A stretch of 32,289 nucleotides of DNA from JBBKWQ01 sp037969115 (GCA_037969115.1 JBBKWQ010000121.1:1-32289); one strand, 5' to 3'; positions 13,763 through 21,797 are shown, counted from the first letter of the stretch. Numbers and translations: made by a program. Notes: a model not told the origin generated them from the sequence alone.

Positions 13763-15034
13763 TCACGGGTTCTCCGACACGACGAGCTGCACCACCGGGC
13801 CCAGCCATGACGGCCGCACGAGCGTGTCGATCGTCGACCAATCCGGTCCGATCGCCTGAATCGCTCCGTCCTGGTCTCGGGTGACTGCCGTCGGACCGGC
13901 GCCGGGGAGCTGCCGAGGCATCGACCCGCCGCCGCCCGCATCGAGACGAACGAGGTGATCGTCGCCATAACCCAGATACACGCCGTCTTCGTCGGCCAGG
14001 GCGACCGGTGCGTCGTCTCCACCGAACGTCACCTGCGTGACCCACGACATCGACGCCGACGCCTCGGGGTCGGACAACGACGGAATCTGGAACGAGCCCA
14101 CCTTTCCGTTGGCGCTCGCCACGTAGAGGCGATCACCACCCACAGCCAGCGTGCCGGGGCGCGACTCGAGTTGCAGTTCGGGATCGACCGACAGACACCA
14201 CACGCCGTCCTCGAGTCCCAATGTGTGGACGAATGCGTAGGCGTCGCCGTCGGGTGTCCCATCGATGGTGCCGCGGTACAACGTGAACAGCAGCCCGTGC
14301 TCCTCGGCGACGACTTGCGATCGGGTGAAACCGGCCATGCGCTCGTCGACCAGTTCGGCCTTGTTCCTGAGGTTGACGGGAAGTGACAGCTCGCCGGTCT
14401 CCGTCGACAACACCCGCACCCGGTAGAAGCGCGGTGCCTCGGCAGGGAAGTACTCGAGCAGGAACAACTGCGTCGGCAGTCCGTTGGCTGCCCGCCGCTG
14501 CCCGAACGCCTCGGGCACGAAGTTGCCGTCGAGCTCCGCACGCCAGAGCTCGCCATCTGTCGGAGACGCGATGACGACGGTGCTGGTCGATCGCGCTCCG
14601 GCGATCGCCCCCTCGACGGGCGCAGCCGGGTTGACGAACGCTGCCAGGTGGCCACCGAGTTCCGTCGCGGACGATTCGAGTTCGTCGCCTTCGAAGATCG
14701 TCCCGCCGAGGAGCTCGCCGTCAGCGACTGATGTCCATCCGACCTTCGTGTCGCCGTCACCGACCACCACGGTCGACACGGCGTAATTGCCATCGAGCGA
14801 GAGTCGCGAGTTCCAGCCCCGACCGTCCGACAGCACCTCGCCGGAGTCGGCCGCGACCACAGCGAAGTGACCGCGGTCGTCGAGCATCGCCACCGTTCGA
14901 CCGCTCGTCATCGGCGCAGCGAGCGGCAACGTGCCGTCGGACGAGAATTGCAGCCTCGACGCATCCTCGGCGCCGACACCGGTGCACCCCGCACCGGCAA
15001 CCAACAAGACGATGAAGATGCGTCGCATACCCAT
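13763..15034 (-). CDS. Putative beta-propeller lipoprotein, third gene of the ECF sigma operon
   Basis: A 423-residue protein. The N-terminus MGMRRIFIVLLVAGAGC is a short signal peptide ending in a lipobox-like AGAGC, so a lipid-anchored extracytoplasmic location is likely. The lipobox is not a perfect consensus. Repeated blade-like strands such as RTVAMLDDRGHFAVVAADSGEV, GDRLYVASANGKVGSFQI and DEDGVYLGYGDDHLVRLDAGG suggest a PQQ/WD-type beta-propeller; no catalytic motif is seen. The longer open frame to 15364 would overlap the anti-sigma gene, so an internal start at 15034 (or ATG 15028) is chosen. It starts 16 bp after that gene, suggesting one operon and perhaps a signal-input or target role. 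Confidence 0.68.
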   Translation of the reverse strand: MGMRRIFIVLLVAGAGCTGVGAEDASRLQFSSDGTLPLAAPMTSGRTVAMLDDRGHFAVVAADSGEVLSDGRGWNSRLSLDGNYAVSTVVVGDGDTKVGWTSVADGELLGGTIFEGDELESSATELGGHLAAFVNPAAPVEGAIAGARSTSTVVIASPTDGELWRAELDGNFVPEAFGQRRAANGLPTQLFLLEYFPAEAPRFYRVRVLSTETGELSLPVNLRNKAELVDERMAGFTRSQVVAEEHGLLFTLYRGTIDGTPDGDAYAFVHTLGLEDGVWCLSVDPELQLESRPGTLAVGGDRLYVASANGKVGSFQIPSLSDPEASASMSWVTQVTFGGDDAPVALADEDGVYLGYGDDHLVRLDAGGGGSMPRQLPGAGPTAVTRDQDGAIQAIGPDWSTIDTLVRPSWLGPVVQLVVSENP

Positions 15035-15050
15035 CCGACACCGCTGAACG

Positions 15051-15680
15051 TCAACCGGTTCCGGATGCGAACGCAATCGCGTCCGCGACGTTGTCGAAGC
15101 CCTCGACGCGGTAGAGCACGTCGCCGACCTGCCACAGCAGCGTGTTCCCGGCAAACCGGTCGACGACCACGCCACCATCGTTCGTCTCGTACGCGATCTC
15201 GTGCGGTTCTCCGCTGATCCAGAGTCCGCGAGCATCACCCACGGCAACCTCGGACACCGCGGTGCCGGCACCGACGGTCTTGCTGAGCAACGGGTCGCTG
15301 AGGCTCCCGTCGATTGCGGAGACGAGCACCTCTCGTCCGCCGACGGTGACGATCGAACTGTCACCCGGCCCCGGCAGCTGAGCGAGACCCGGTACGTCTC
15401 CGACGTCGAGATCGGTGACCCGCTCGATTCGAACCGAGTCGAAGCCGAGCCAGCCGGCCACGGCTCTGCGGGGACCCGGCAGCGCCGCGATCAGCGCTGC
15501 CGCGATCACCAGGAGGATCACAGCCGCTCGCAGCAACACCCGATCGCGACGCCGTTTCCGGTCGGTTGCATCGATCCGTCCCAGCACGGCGTCGACCAGT
15601 CCGGTGTCGCCGTCACGGTCGACAGGGCCGAGATCGAGCACGTCGCCGAGTGCATACAGGCGCTGTTCGAGATCGTTCAC
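15051..15680 (-). CDS. Putative membrane-bound anti-sigma factor
   Basis: A 209-residue protein. It has a cytoplasmic N-terminal part (1-45, ending in the basic DRKRRRDR), one transmembrane helix at about residues 48-67 (LLRAAVILLVIAAALIAALP) and an extracytoplasmic C-terminal domain rich in beta-strand-like segments (IVTVGGREVLVSAIDG; LWQVGDVLYRVEGF). No zinc-binding ZAS His-x3-Cys-x2-Cys motif is visible. The anti-sigma role rests on topology and on the 4-bp overlap (GTGA) with the ECF sigma gene immediately upstream. The start is the GTG within that overlap, implying translational coupling. Confidence 0.72.
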   Translation of the reverse strand: MNDLEQRLYALGDVLDLGPVDRDGDTGLVDAVLGRIDATDRKRRRDRVLLRAAVILLVIAAALIAALPGPRRAVAGWLGFDSVRIERVTDLDVGDVPGLAQLPGPGDSSIVTVGGREVLVSAIDGSLSDPLLSKTVGAGTAVSEVAVGDARGLWISGEPHEIAYETNDGGVVVDRFAGNTLLWQVGDVLYRVEGFDNVADAIAFASGTG

Positions 15681-16255
15681 GGTCGCACCTCCCCGGTCTC
15701 GGTCGTCGTCATCTCGGCACGGAGTCGCTGCAACGCTCGCGACGACCGCGATTTCACGGTACCGATGGCCACCGAGAGCACGTCGGCAGTCTCGGCCTCG
15801 GTCAACTCCGCCATGTATCGGCAGGCCAGCACTTCGCGGTCGTTCACACCGAGGTGACCCATCGCCTCGGCGAGCGACCGGAGATCGTCCCGCTCCATGG
15901 CGACATCTTCGACCCCAGGGTCGATGCGCAACTCGACACGGGCATGCCGATCGTCACGATGCAACCGCCGAATTCGTCCCCGCACATGGTTCTTCGCCTG
16001 GTTGGCAACCACTCGGAGCATCCACGAACGGACACTCCCCGACCCGCGGTATCCATCCAAGTTCCGGTACACGCTCACGAACGCCTCCTGCACGATGTCG
16101 GGTGCCTCGTCGGTCGAGCCACCCACCACTGCTGCCAGCCGCAACGCTGCCCGCTGATGGCGGCCGATCAGTGCGGCGAACGCCCTGCGGTCGCCGGCGC
16201 GCGAACGCCCCAGCAACTCGGCATCGTCGAGTTCGGACACATCCTGGGATCGCAT
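15677..16255 (-). CDS. ECF subfamily RNA polymerase sigma-70 factor
   Basis: A 192-residue sigma factor with only regions 2 and 4. Region 2, about residues 25-95: AFAALIGRHQRAALRLAAVV, then the core-binding and -10 recognition part DIVQEAFVSVYRNLDGYRGSGSVRSWMLRVVANQAKNHVR. Region 4, about 130-185: LGVNDREVLACRYMAELTEAETADVLSVAIGTVKSRSSRALQRLR, with helix-turn-helix and recognition helix TVKSRSSRAL. It is followed directly by the putative anti-sigma factor. A possible autoregulatory promoter lies upstream. The stimulus is unknown. Confidence 0.92.
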   Translation of the reverse strand: MRSQDVSELDDAELLGRSRAGDRRAFAALIGRHQRAALRLAAVVGGSTDEAPDIVQEAFVSVYRNLDGYRGSGSVRSWMLRVVANQAKNHVRGRIRRLHRDDRHARVELRIDPGVEDVAMERDDLRSLAEAMGHLGVNDREVLACRYMAELTEAETADVLSVAIGTVKSRSSRALQRLRAEMTTTETGEVRP

Positions 16256-16279
16256 CGGTGGAAACAGCCTGTCGTACTC

Positions 16280-16308
16280 TCCGACCCCGCCGCCACCGCG
16301 AAGGTTCC
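16280..16308 (-). promoter_or_regulatory. Possible ECF-type autoregulatory promoter
   Basis: On the minus strand GGAACC (16308-16303) is followed by 17 nt and GTCGGA (16285-16280), resembling the GGAAC / cGTc architecture of many ECF promoters. It lies about 25 bp upstream of the sigma gene start. The region is very GC-rich, so this is tentative. Confidence 0.3.
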
Positions 16309-16318
16309 TGCGCGGAAC

Positions 16319-17953
16319 TCAGCAGAGCGTGACACGGCCGCCGGTGGCAACGATCGTCCACGGTAAGGGACTGGAATCGCCGGGCACGTCGATCACCAAA
16401 GGACCCGCCTCGTCGAGAGCGAACACGGGGGCGGTGACACCCGGCGGAGCGAACCGGGTCACGACGACGTTCGTTCCCGATGGGCCGTCGATGCCGACGC
16501 GGGCGGGTCCGCGGATCGTCAACCCCTCGACATCGGACCCTCCGACGCCTGCGGCCCCACCGTCGGCGCCGGCGTCATCGTCGGGCTCGCTCGAGTGACA
16601 CGTCCCGAGCTTCCAATCGAGACCGGACTCTCGAACGAACACCTCGTCGGCTGCGATGCGGTCGGCGTCGTCGATCTCGTCGATGTCGAGCGGTGCCTCC
16701 ACCGGTGAACCGTGCCGCCGCACGAAATCGAGGTACTCGCCGGTATCGATCACCACGAAGTTGAGGGGCAACGGCCGAGACCGATCGGCGTCCGTTCCGA
16801 GCGCCTCGGCGCCGGCGAGCCACACCTGCACGTTCGTCCAGAACCGGGCCATCTCGTCGCCCTCGTCCTCGATCGCCGACGCAGTTCGCACGATGTTGGT
16901 CACGAGCAGGACCACGATGACGGCGCCGACCAAGAACTCGGCACCACGAGGTAGGAAGGTCTTCGCCCGATCGTCGGAAGCGACGACCGCCACAGCCTCG
17001 ACGGTCGAGAGGACCACGAAGAACATGATCGCAGTCAGGTACCACGGTGGTGCACCCTCCGCCCACGGGCCGTCCGCCCGTGTCGCGAGCATCGCGATCA
17101 GCAGCACCGCCGCGACGAGCCACTGGATCACGGCCGGATCACGCGGACCGGCCAGCACCGCACCGGCGGCGATCACGACGACGACGACGACGAACAGAAC
17201 CGCGCCGAGCACGGTCGATCCGAGCGCCGTCGTTCTGAACACGTCGAACGTCCACGTCCAGCCGGCACGGACCGCGGTCGACGGACCGACATCGGTCGCC
17301 TCCCCTGCCCCACTCGTGATCCACACGACGAACCAGATCACCACGACCCATGAGACCGTCAGCAGCGGCCAACGGTCGCCCGGGCGCCGCACCAACATGT
17401 GCACCATCGGCGGTACCGCGGCAACGAGACCGAGGCTGGACGTACACAGCGCGACAGCGATGAGAGCAGGCGCCAGAATCCACCGGCGTCCATCGCCCTC
17501 GAGTGCCCACACAGCGAGCACCGAACATGCGAGCGGGATGTTGAAGTTGATCAGGAACGGCAGCATCACGTTCAGATGGGCGGCAGGGAACCCGAGCACC
17601 GCGATCGCAGCGGCCAGGGCGAGCCACGGGCCCACACGGCGCCGCGTGGCGAGGTAGGCACCGCCCCCGGCCGCTGCAAACGTCGTCGCGCCGAGCAATC
17701 TCATCGGCCATGCGGACCAGCCGAACAGGTCGAACGAGAGTTGGAATGCGCCGACCGGGACAGGTGAGATATGGCCGTTGAACGGCTCGAACCAGCTTCG
17801 CGTGTCGTACTGGATGATCGCGTTCCAGTCGTCGGAGAAGAACAGGGCCCCCCGCGCGGAGATCAACGCGTACGTGATCAAACCGAAGGCTGTTGCGACG
17901 AGGAGTACGGAAGCGGCCCGCTGGTGCACCCGGGGGAGAACGCTGGTCTGCAC
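16319..17953 (-). CDS. Polytopic membrane protein, possible GT-C-like glycosyltransferase
   Basis: A 544-residue protein. Residues about 1-365 contain roughly ten hydrophobic helices (for example SVLLVATAFGLITYALISARG, WLALAAAIAVLGFPAAHLNVM, GSTVLGAVLFVVVVVVIAAGAVLAG). The first large loop carries FFSDDWNAIIQYDTRSW; an acidic DD/DE pair in this loop is typical of GT-C glycosyltransferases using lipid-linked sugars. The C-terminal 170 residues are soluble and acidic, with DDDAGADGGAAGVGG as a low-complexity linker. A conserved cysteine pair might sit in LGTCHSSE and at the terminal TLC. The function is unassigned; GT-C is a guess from topology and the DD loop. GTG start with TATCCT 6 nt upstream. 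Confidence 0.65.
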   Translation of the reverse strand: MQTSVLPRVHQRAASVLLVATAFGLITYALISARGALFFSDDWNAIIQYDTRSWFEPFNGHISPVPVGAFQLSFDLFGWSAWPMRLLGATTFAAAGGGAYLATRRRVGPWLALAAAIAVLGFPAAHLNVMLPFLINFNIPLACSVLAVWALEGDGRRWILAPALIAVALCTSSLGLVAAVPPMVHMLVRRPGDRWPLLTVSWVVVIWFVVWITSGAGEATDVGPSTAVRAGWTWTFDVFRTTALGSTVLGAVLFVVVVVVIAAGAVLAGPRDPAVIQWLVAAVLLIAMLATRADGPWAEGAPPWYLTAIMFFVVLSTVEAVAVVASDDRAKTFLPRGAEFLVGAVIVVLLVTNIVRTASAIEDEGDEMARFWTNVQVWLAGAEALGTDADRSRPLPLNFVVIDTGEYLDFVRRHGSPVEAPLDIDEIDDADRIAADEVFVRESGLDWKLGTCHSSEPDDDAGADGGAAGVGGSDVEGLTIRGPARVGIDGPSGTNVVVTRFAPPGVTAPVFALDEAGPLVIDVPGDSSPLPWTIVATGGRVTLC

Positions 17954-17959
17954 CGTCGG

Positions 17960-17965
17960 AGGATA
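17960..17965 (-). promoter_or_regulatory. -10 box of the membrane protein gene
   Basis: TATCCT on the minus strand, 6 nt before the GTG at 17953. Leaderless arrangement. Confidence 0.5.
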
Positions 17966-17993
17966 ACCCTCCCCGGTGTTGCGGTGCAGTGGC

Positions 17994-18269
17994 TCAGCCT
18001 CCGGCGACGGCCGGAATGATGCTCACGGTGATGCCGTCCTCGACCGTTGTGTCGAGGCCGTCGAGATACCGAACATCGTCGTCATCGACGAACACGTTGA
18101 CAAACTTGCGCAGCGAGCCGTCTTCGTCGATGAGTCGGTCGCTGAAACCGGGATGCGCCGACTCGAGGCCGGCGATCACGTCGGAGAGCGACCCCGACGG
18201 GAGCTCGACCTGCTTGTTGCCGCCCGACAGAGGACGCAACGTGGTGGGGATTCGAACGGTGACAGCCAT
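17994..18269 (-). CDS. MoaD/ThiS-family sulfur carrier, CysO-like
   Basis: A 91-residue beta-grasp protein ending in the diglycine tail AVAGG that is thiocarboxylated in sulfur carriers. The sequence MAVTVRIPTTLRPLSGGNKQ, the central DRLIDEDGSLRKFVNVFVDDDDVRYLDGL and IIPAVAGG closely resemble mycobacterial CysO, which delivers sulfur to O-phosphoserine via CysM for cysteine synthesis. A role in molybdopterin or thiamine sulfur transfer cannot be excluded, but the VNVFVDDDDVR stretch favours CysO. The usual partners cysM and mec are not in the window. TATCTT 8 nt before the ATG gives a leaderless start. Confidence 0.88.
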   Translation of the reverse strand: MAVTVRIPTTLRPLSGGNKQVELPSGSLSDVIAGLESAHPGFSDRLIDEDGSLRKFVNVFVDDDDVRYLDGLDTTVEDGITVSIIPAVAGG

Positions 18270-18277
18270 AGTGCCTA

Positions 18278-18283
18278 AAGATA
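18278..18283 (-). promoter_or_regulatory. -10 box of the CysO-like gene
   Basis: TATCTT on the minus strand, 8 nt before the ATG at 18269. Confidence 0.5.
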
Positions 18284-18331
18284 ACCGAACAAGTCGGGAT
18301 TACATTCCGTTCGCCCCGATCCGTTTGTGCG

Positions 18332-18337
18332 TACGGT
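18332..18337 (+). promoter_or_regulatory. -10 box of the glycerate kinase gene
   Basis: TACGGT, 7 nt before the ATG at 18345. It argues for 18345 rather than the in-frame GTG at 18327. Confidence 0.5.
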
Positions 18338-18344
18338 TGGGGTG

Positions 18345-19352
18345 ATGCGGGTGGTGGCGGCGGTCGACAAGTTCCGGGGGACCGCAACCGCTGATGAAGT
18401 CGCCGCCGCGATCGGCCACGCGTGCTGGGAACTGGGACACGACTGCGACGAGGTGCCCGTCGCCGACGGTGGTGAAGGCCTGCTCGACGTGCTCGGCGGA
18501 CCGAACCGGACGACGACGGTGACCGGCCCGCTCGGTACCCCGATCGAGGCGGGCTGGCGGTCTCACCGAGGCACCGCCGTGATCGAGATGGCGCGGACGA
18601 GCGGCTTGCTGCTCGCGGGCGGCAAGGAACACAACGATCCGATGAACGCCACCACGGCAGGGGTGGGCGAGCTCATCGACCAGGCATTGGCCGGGGGCGC
18701 GAAGAAGATCATCGTCGGGCTCGGCGGCTCGGCCACCACCGATGGCGGGCTCGGCGCGATCCAGGCGATCAGTGCGCCGAATCGAGTCCGCGGTGTGACG
18801 TTGTTGGTCGCTTGCGATGTGGAGACACGTTTCACGAAGGCAGCCGAGGTGTTCGGCCCACAGAAGGGCGCTTCACCGGCGGAGGTCGCGATGCTGACGT
18901 CTCGCCTCGAACGCCTCGCTCAGCGCTACCGCGAACAGTACGGCGTCGATGTCGACGAACTCGACGGTGCCGGCGCGGCGGGCGGACTGGCCGGCGCACT
19001 CGCAGCACTCGGCGGACGTCTCGTGCCCGGCTTCGAGCTCGTCGCCGACGAACTCGACTTGTTCGACCGTATTGCGGCAGCCGACCTCGTGATCACCGGC
19101 GAGGGGTACCTCGACGAACAGAGCTTCAACGGCAAGGTGGTCGGCGGCGTCGCAGCACTCGCGTCAGAGTCCGACACAAAGGTCGCAGCGATCGTGGGCG
19201 ACGCCGACGAGACGGTGCGCCATCACATACCCGTGTACACGCTGGTCGAGCGGTACGGATTGGACCGAGCGCAGACCGAGACGAAGTGGTGCATCGAACA
19301 CACCGCTGCGGCGGCGATCGGGGAACTGCTCGGTTCGTCCGCGAAGCGCTGA
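18345..19352 (+). CDS. Glycerate kinase (GK-I / GlxK family)
   Basis: A 335-residue kinase that phosphorylates D-glycerate to 2-phosphoglycerate (or 3-phosphoglycerate, depending on subtype), feeding glyoxylate/serine carbon into glycolysis. Family hallmarks: VVAAVDKFRGTATADEVAAAI at the start, VPVADGGEGLLDVL (about 41-54), EMARTSGLLL, the phosphate-binding VGLGGSATTDGGLGAI (about 124-139), LDGAGAAGGLAGAL (about 206-219) and the C-terminal DLVITGEGYLDEQSFNGKV (about 246-264). It is slightly shorter than the usual 370-380 residues. It is divergent from the CysO-like gene. No glyoxylate-pathway genes are adjacent. Confidence 0.93.
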   Translation: MRVVAAVDKFRGTATADEVAAAIGHACWELGHDCDEVPVADGGEGLLDVLGGPNRTTTVTGPLGTPIEAGWRSHRGTAVIEMARTSGLLLAGGKEHNDPMNATTAGVGELIDQALAGGAKKIIVGLGGSATTDGGLGAIQAISAPNRVRGVTLLVACDVETRFTKAAEVFGPQKGASPAEVAMLTSRLERLAQRYREQYGVDVDELDGAGAAGGLAGALAALGGRLVPGFELVADELDLFDRIAAADLVITGEGYLDEQSFNGKVVGGVAALASESDTKVAAIVGDADETVRHHIPVYTLVERYGLDRAQTETKWCIEHTAAAAIGELLGSSAKR

Positions 19353-19358
19353 CCGAAG

Positions 19359-20012
19359 TCAGCCGGCGAGGGCCGTGGTCGTGGTTTCCTCGGCGGCCGG
19401 CGGTTCGACCGCAGCGGTGGTTGCAGCGGGATTCAGCTCTTCGAGCGTACGGCCGGCCTTGTCGACACCGAGCACGACGAGCACGGTTGCATCACCCATG
19501 GAGCCGACATCGGTCGGGACCGGGTCGGGCAGCACGGCGATCGCCACACCCGACCCCAACGAACGCCCGACTGAACTCGCCACCGCTTCGGCGGCATCGT
19601 TTGCAGGATCGAAGTAGATCTTGGTCGTGTCGAGCGTGCCCTCGGTGCTGTTCGCCGCCGCACCCATGGTGTACCCGGCGGCTTCGAGCGCTCGGGTCAT
19701 CTGCCCGGCCGACCCGTTGACGCTGCTCGCGTTCGCCACGATGACGATGGCGCCCTCGGCCACGAAGAGCGGCGCAGTCGTGGTGGTGGCGATGGGCACG
19801 GTCGTCACCGTGGGATCGAGTGTGGTGGTTGCCTGACCGGCGTCGCCACCCCCCGCACTGGTGGGATCGTCGTTGCCGATCGACCGCAGGATCAGGAAAC
19901 CGGCCACGACCGCGATCACCGCGAGCACGATGGCGAGCGCACCGCTCACCGGCGCACCACCGTCGCTCGCGCGGGGAGACCGCCGGGGGGAATCGGTTCC
20001 GTCTGCGCTCAT
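19359..20012 (-). CDS. Membrane-anchored LytR C-terminal-domain protein
   Basis: A 217-residue protein. It has a short Ser/Arg-rich cytoplasmic tail (1-22) and one transmembrane helix at about 25-46 (ALAIVLAVIAVVAGFLILRSI). A Thr-rich extracytoplasmic linker follows (TTTLDPTVTTVPIATTTTAP, about 65-85). The C-terminal domain, about 88-190, looks like LytR_C (AIVIVANASSVNGSAGQMTRALEAAGYT; ATVLVVLGVDKAGRTLEEL). Such domains occur in cell-envelope proteins. Its ATG overlaps the stop of the DUF3263 gene by 4 bp (ATGA), so the two are translationally coupled. This pairing is common in actinobacteria and points to an envelope-related unit. Confidence 0.8.
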   Translation of the reverse strand: MSADGTDSPRRSPRASDGGAPVSGALAIVLAVIAVVAGFLILRSIGNDDPTSAGGGDAGQATTTLDPTVTTVPIATTTTAPLFVAEGAIVIVANASSVNGSAGQMTRALEAAGYTMGAAANSTEGTLDTTKIYFDPANDAAEAVASSVGRSLGSGVAIAVLPDPVPTDVGSMGDATVLVVLGVDKAGRTLEELNPAATTAAVEPPAAEETTTTALAG

Positions 20013-20269
20013 GCGTGGGTGCCTCTCTGCGAATCGGTGCCCGTATCGAGCCGCTCGCGACGCCGCCGCACGCGGTGCCGCTGGAGCCGGCGCACCACGA
20101 GAGGGTCGTGATCCATGGCTTCGGGTCGATCGAGTAGGTCGTTCAATTCGACATAGTACTCGTCGGCAGAGCACTGAAACCGGGCGCGAATGAGCATTTC
20201 CTTGGGCTCGTCGAAGCTCCACCACGAGCGTTCGAAGTCGAGCATGGCCTGATGCCGTTCGCTGATCAC
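20009..20269 (-). CDS. DUF3263 domain protein
   Basis: An 86-residue protein whose core SERHQAMLDFERSWWSFDEPKEMLIRARFQCSADEYYVELNDLLDRPEAMDHDPLVVRRLQRHR matches DUF3263, a small actinobacterial domain with the FE-x-x-WW and RF-x-x-S-x-x-xYY-x-x-LN-x-L-x-x-P pattern. It may be a small DNA-binding or regulatory protein; the tail is basic (RRRRERLD). The GTG at 20269 is the conservative start. A TTG at 20305 would add 12 residues. Neither has a good -10 or Shine-Dalgarno signal. It is coupled by ATGA to the LytR_C gene. Confidence 0.8.
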   Translation of the reverse strand: MISERHQAMLDFERSWWSFDEPKEMLIRARFQCSADEYYVELNDLLDRPEAMDHDPLVVRRLQRHRVRRRRERLDTGTDSQRGTHA

Positions 20270-20316
20270 GACGCCATCGTTGCCGGTGGAGAGGGTCCGA
20301 TACAAGCACCCTCGCG

Positions 20317-20322
20317 TATCGT
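20317..20322 (+). promoter_or_regulatory. -10 box of udk
   Basis: TATCGT, 6 nt before the ATG at 20329. Confidence 0.5.
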
Positions 20323-20328
20323 GGCCGA

Positions 20329-20988
20329 ATGCCTGACGATTCGACGGTTCGCCCGTACCTCATCGGTGTCGCCGGGGGCAGCAATTCGGGGAAGACCACG
20401 ATCGCCCAGCGTCTCGCCGATCTGATGGGTGACGAGCATCTCTCGCTGATCAAGCTCGACTCGTACTACATCGAGCGCAGCGACGAACCGGTCGAGGTAC
20501 GTGCTGCCGCCAACTACGACCATCCCGATGCCTTCGACTGGCCGTTGCTGAACGATCATCTCGCCGCGCTCGTCGCTGGGGCGACGATCGAGGTCCCCGT
20601 CTACGACTACACGATTCACGACCGGTCTCCCGACTGCCGCGAGGTGAGGCCGGCCCGGATCGTGGTGGTCGAGGGCATCCTCGTGTTGTGGGAGGAGACG
20701 CTTCGCAGGAGGTTCGACCTCAAATTGTTCGTCGACACCCCTGCCGATCTTCGAATCATCCGCCGGCTCCAGCGCGACGTGGCCGAACGCGGCCGAACGC
20801 CCGAGAGCATCATCGCTCAGTACCTGGCGACGGTTCGGCCCGCCCACGAACTGTTCATCGAGCCGAGCAAGCGGCATGCCGACGTGATCATCCCCGAGGG
20901 TGGCCTGAACCGGCCGGCACTCGAGGTCATCCTGGCCCGGATCCGCGAACTCGCCGCGGGAGACCAGCGGATCAGTCTGGCCGACTGA
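20329..20988 (+). CDS. udk: Uridine kinase
   Basis: A 219-residue P-loop kinase that phosphorylates uridine or cytidine to UMP or CMP in pyrimidine salvage. Walker A: GVAGGSNSGKTTIAQRLA (about residues 13-30). The substrate region SLIKLDSYYIERSD has the Asp-Ser-Tyr-Tyr seen in uridine kinases (usually DxFY). NYDHPDAFDWPLLNDHLAAL (about 62-81) and VPVYDYTIHDRS are strongly diagnostic, as is IVVVEGILVLW for Walker B. The lid has RRLQRDVAERGRTPESIIAQYLATVRP. Length and motif order are typical. A related phosphoribulokinase is unlikely given the YDHPDAFDW motif. Confidence 0.95.
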   Translation: MPDDSTVRPYLIGVAGGSNSGKTTIAQRLADLMGDEHLSLIKLDSYYIERSDEPVEVRAAANYDHPDAFDWPLLNDHLAALVAGATIEVPVYDYTIHDRSPDCREVRPARIVVVEGILVLWEETLRRRFDLKLFVDTPADLRIIRRLQRDVAERGRTPESIIAQYLATVRPAHELFIEPSKRHADVIIPEGGLNRPALEVILARIRELAAGDQRISLAD

Positions 20989-21002
20989 CGAGTCGGGCCG
21001 CG

Positions 21003-21785
21003 TCAGCCGCCCATGCGTTCGGTGAACTTCGGCGGGCGCTTCTCGAGGAAGCTCCTGATGCCTTCCTGCCCGTCGGAGGTGACCACGCCGGCCGCCATCA
21101 CCTCCATCGCATATGCGTACGCCTTGGGCTGATCGAGATCGACCTGCGAGTAGAACGCCCGCTTGCCGAGCGCCTTCGACATCGCGCTCCCGCGAGTTGC
21201 CCGCGCCATGAGGTCGTCGACGGCGTCGTCCAACTGGTCATCGGGTACCGCCCTGTTGATGAGCCCCCAGTCGGCCGCGGTGTGGGCGTCGACCACGTCG
21301 CCGGTGAGCGACATCTCGAGTGCGCGCTTGCGGCCCACCTGGCGGGCGACCGCAACGAGCGGTGTGTGGCAGAACAGGCCACCGCGACCGCCCGGTAGTG
21401 CGAAACCGGCCGACTCTGCGGCGATCGCGAGGTCGCAGCTCGCCACGAGCTGACAGCCGGCGGCGGTGGCCAGCGCGTGCACCCTCGCGATGACGACTTG
21501 AGGGATCTCCTGTACGACGTTCATCATCGTCGTGCACACTTCGAGCAAGTCGCGTGCCTCGACGAGTGAGGCTCCGGCCATGTCGCCGAAGTTGTGTCCG
21601 GCCGAGAACACCGGACCGTTCGCCGCGAGGACCACGCCCAATGCATCGGAGCGGCCGACGTCGCGGAATCGCTCGGTGAGTTCGAGCATCACGTCGCGTG
21701 CCAACGCGTTTCGCTTCTCGGCCCGGTTCAGGGTCAAGGTGACGATGGAGCCAACTCTGGTCTGTTCGACGGCGGCAGCACTCAT
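21003..21785 (-). CDS. Enoyl-CoA hydratase/isomerase (crotonase) family protein, ECHDC3-like, catalytic Glu residues absent
   Basis: A 260-residue crotonase-fold protein. The CoA-binding/oxyanion segments are present: LNRAEKRNALARDVMLEL (about 19-36), GPVFSAGHNFGDMAG (about 57-71) and HALATAAGCQLVASCDLAIAAESAGFALPGG (about 103-133). In rat crotonase the two catalytic glutamates lie in GGGCELA and in the following FGQPE segment. Here the matching positions are Gln (GCQLVA) and Gly (FALPGG), so classical hydratase activity is doubtful. The pattern resembles ECHDC3-type proteins. It is divergent from an acyl-CoA synthetase, which suggests shared acyl-CoA substrates. The start is supported by TAGGCT 6 nt upstream. 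Confidence 0.85.
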   Translation of the reverse strand: MSAAAVEQTRVGSIVTLTLNRAEKRNALARDVMLELTERFRDVGRSDALGVVLAANGPVFSAGHNFGDMAGASLVEARDLLEVCTTMMNVVQEIPQVVIARVHALATAAGCQLVASCDLAIAAESAGFALPGGRGGLFCHTPLVAVARQVGRKRALEMSLTGDVVDAHTAADWGLINRAVPDDQLDDAVDDLMARATRGSAMSKALGKRAFYSQVDLDQPKAYAYAMEVMAAGVVTSDGQEGIRSFLEKRPPKFTERMGG

Positions 21786-21791
21786 CAGATC

Positions 21792-21797
21792 AGCCTA
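21792..21797 (-). promoter_or_regulatory. -10 box of the crotonase-like gene
   Basis: TAGGCT on the minus strand, 6 nt before the ATG at 21785. Confidence 0.5.

Noticed and set aside
17958..17972. GGAGG-N5-CCTCC hairpin after the CysO-like gene
   Set aside because: A 5-bp stem coinciding with the -10 box of the next gene; too weak to call a terminator.
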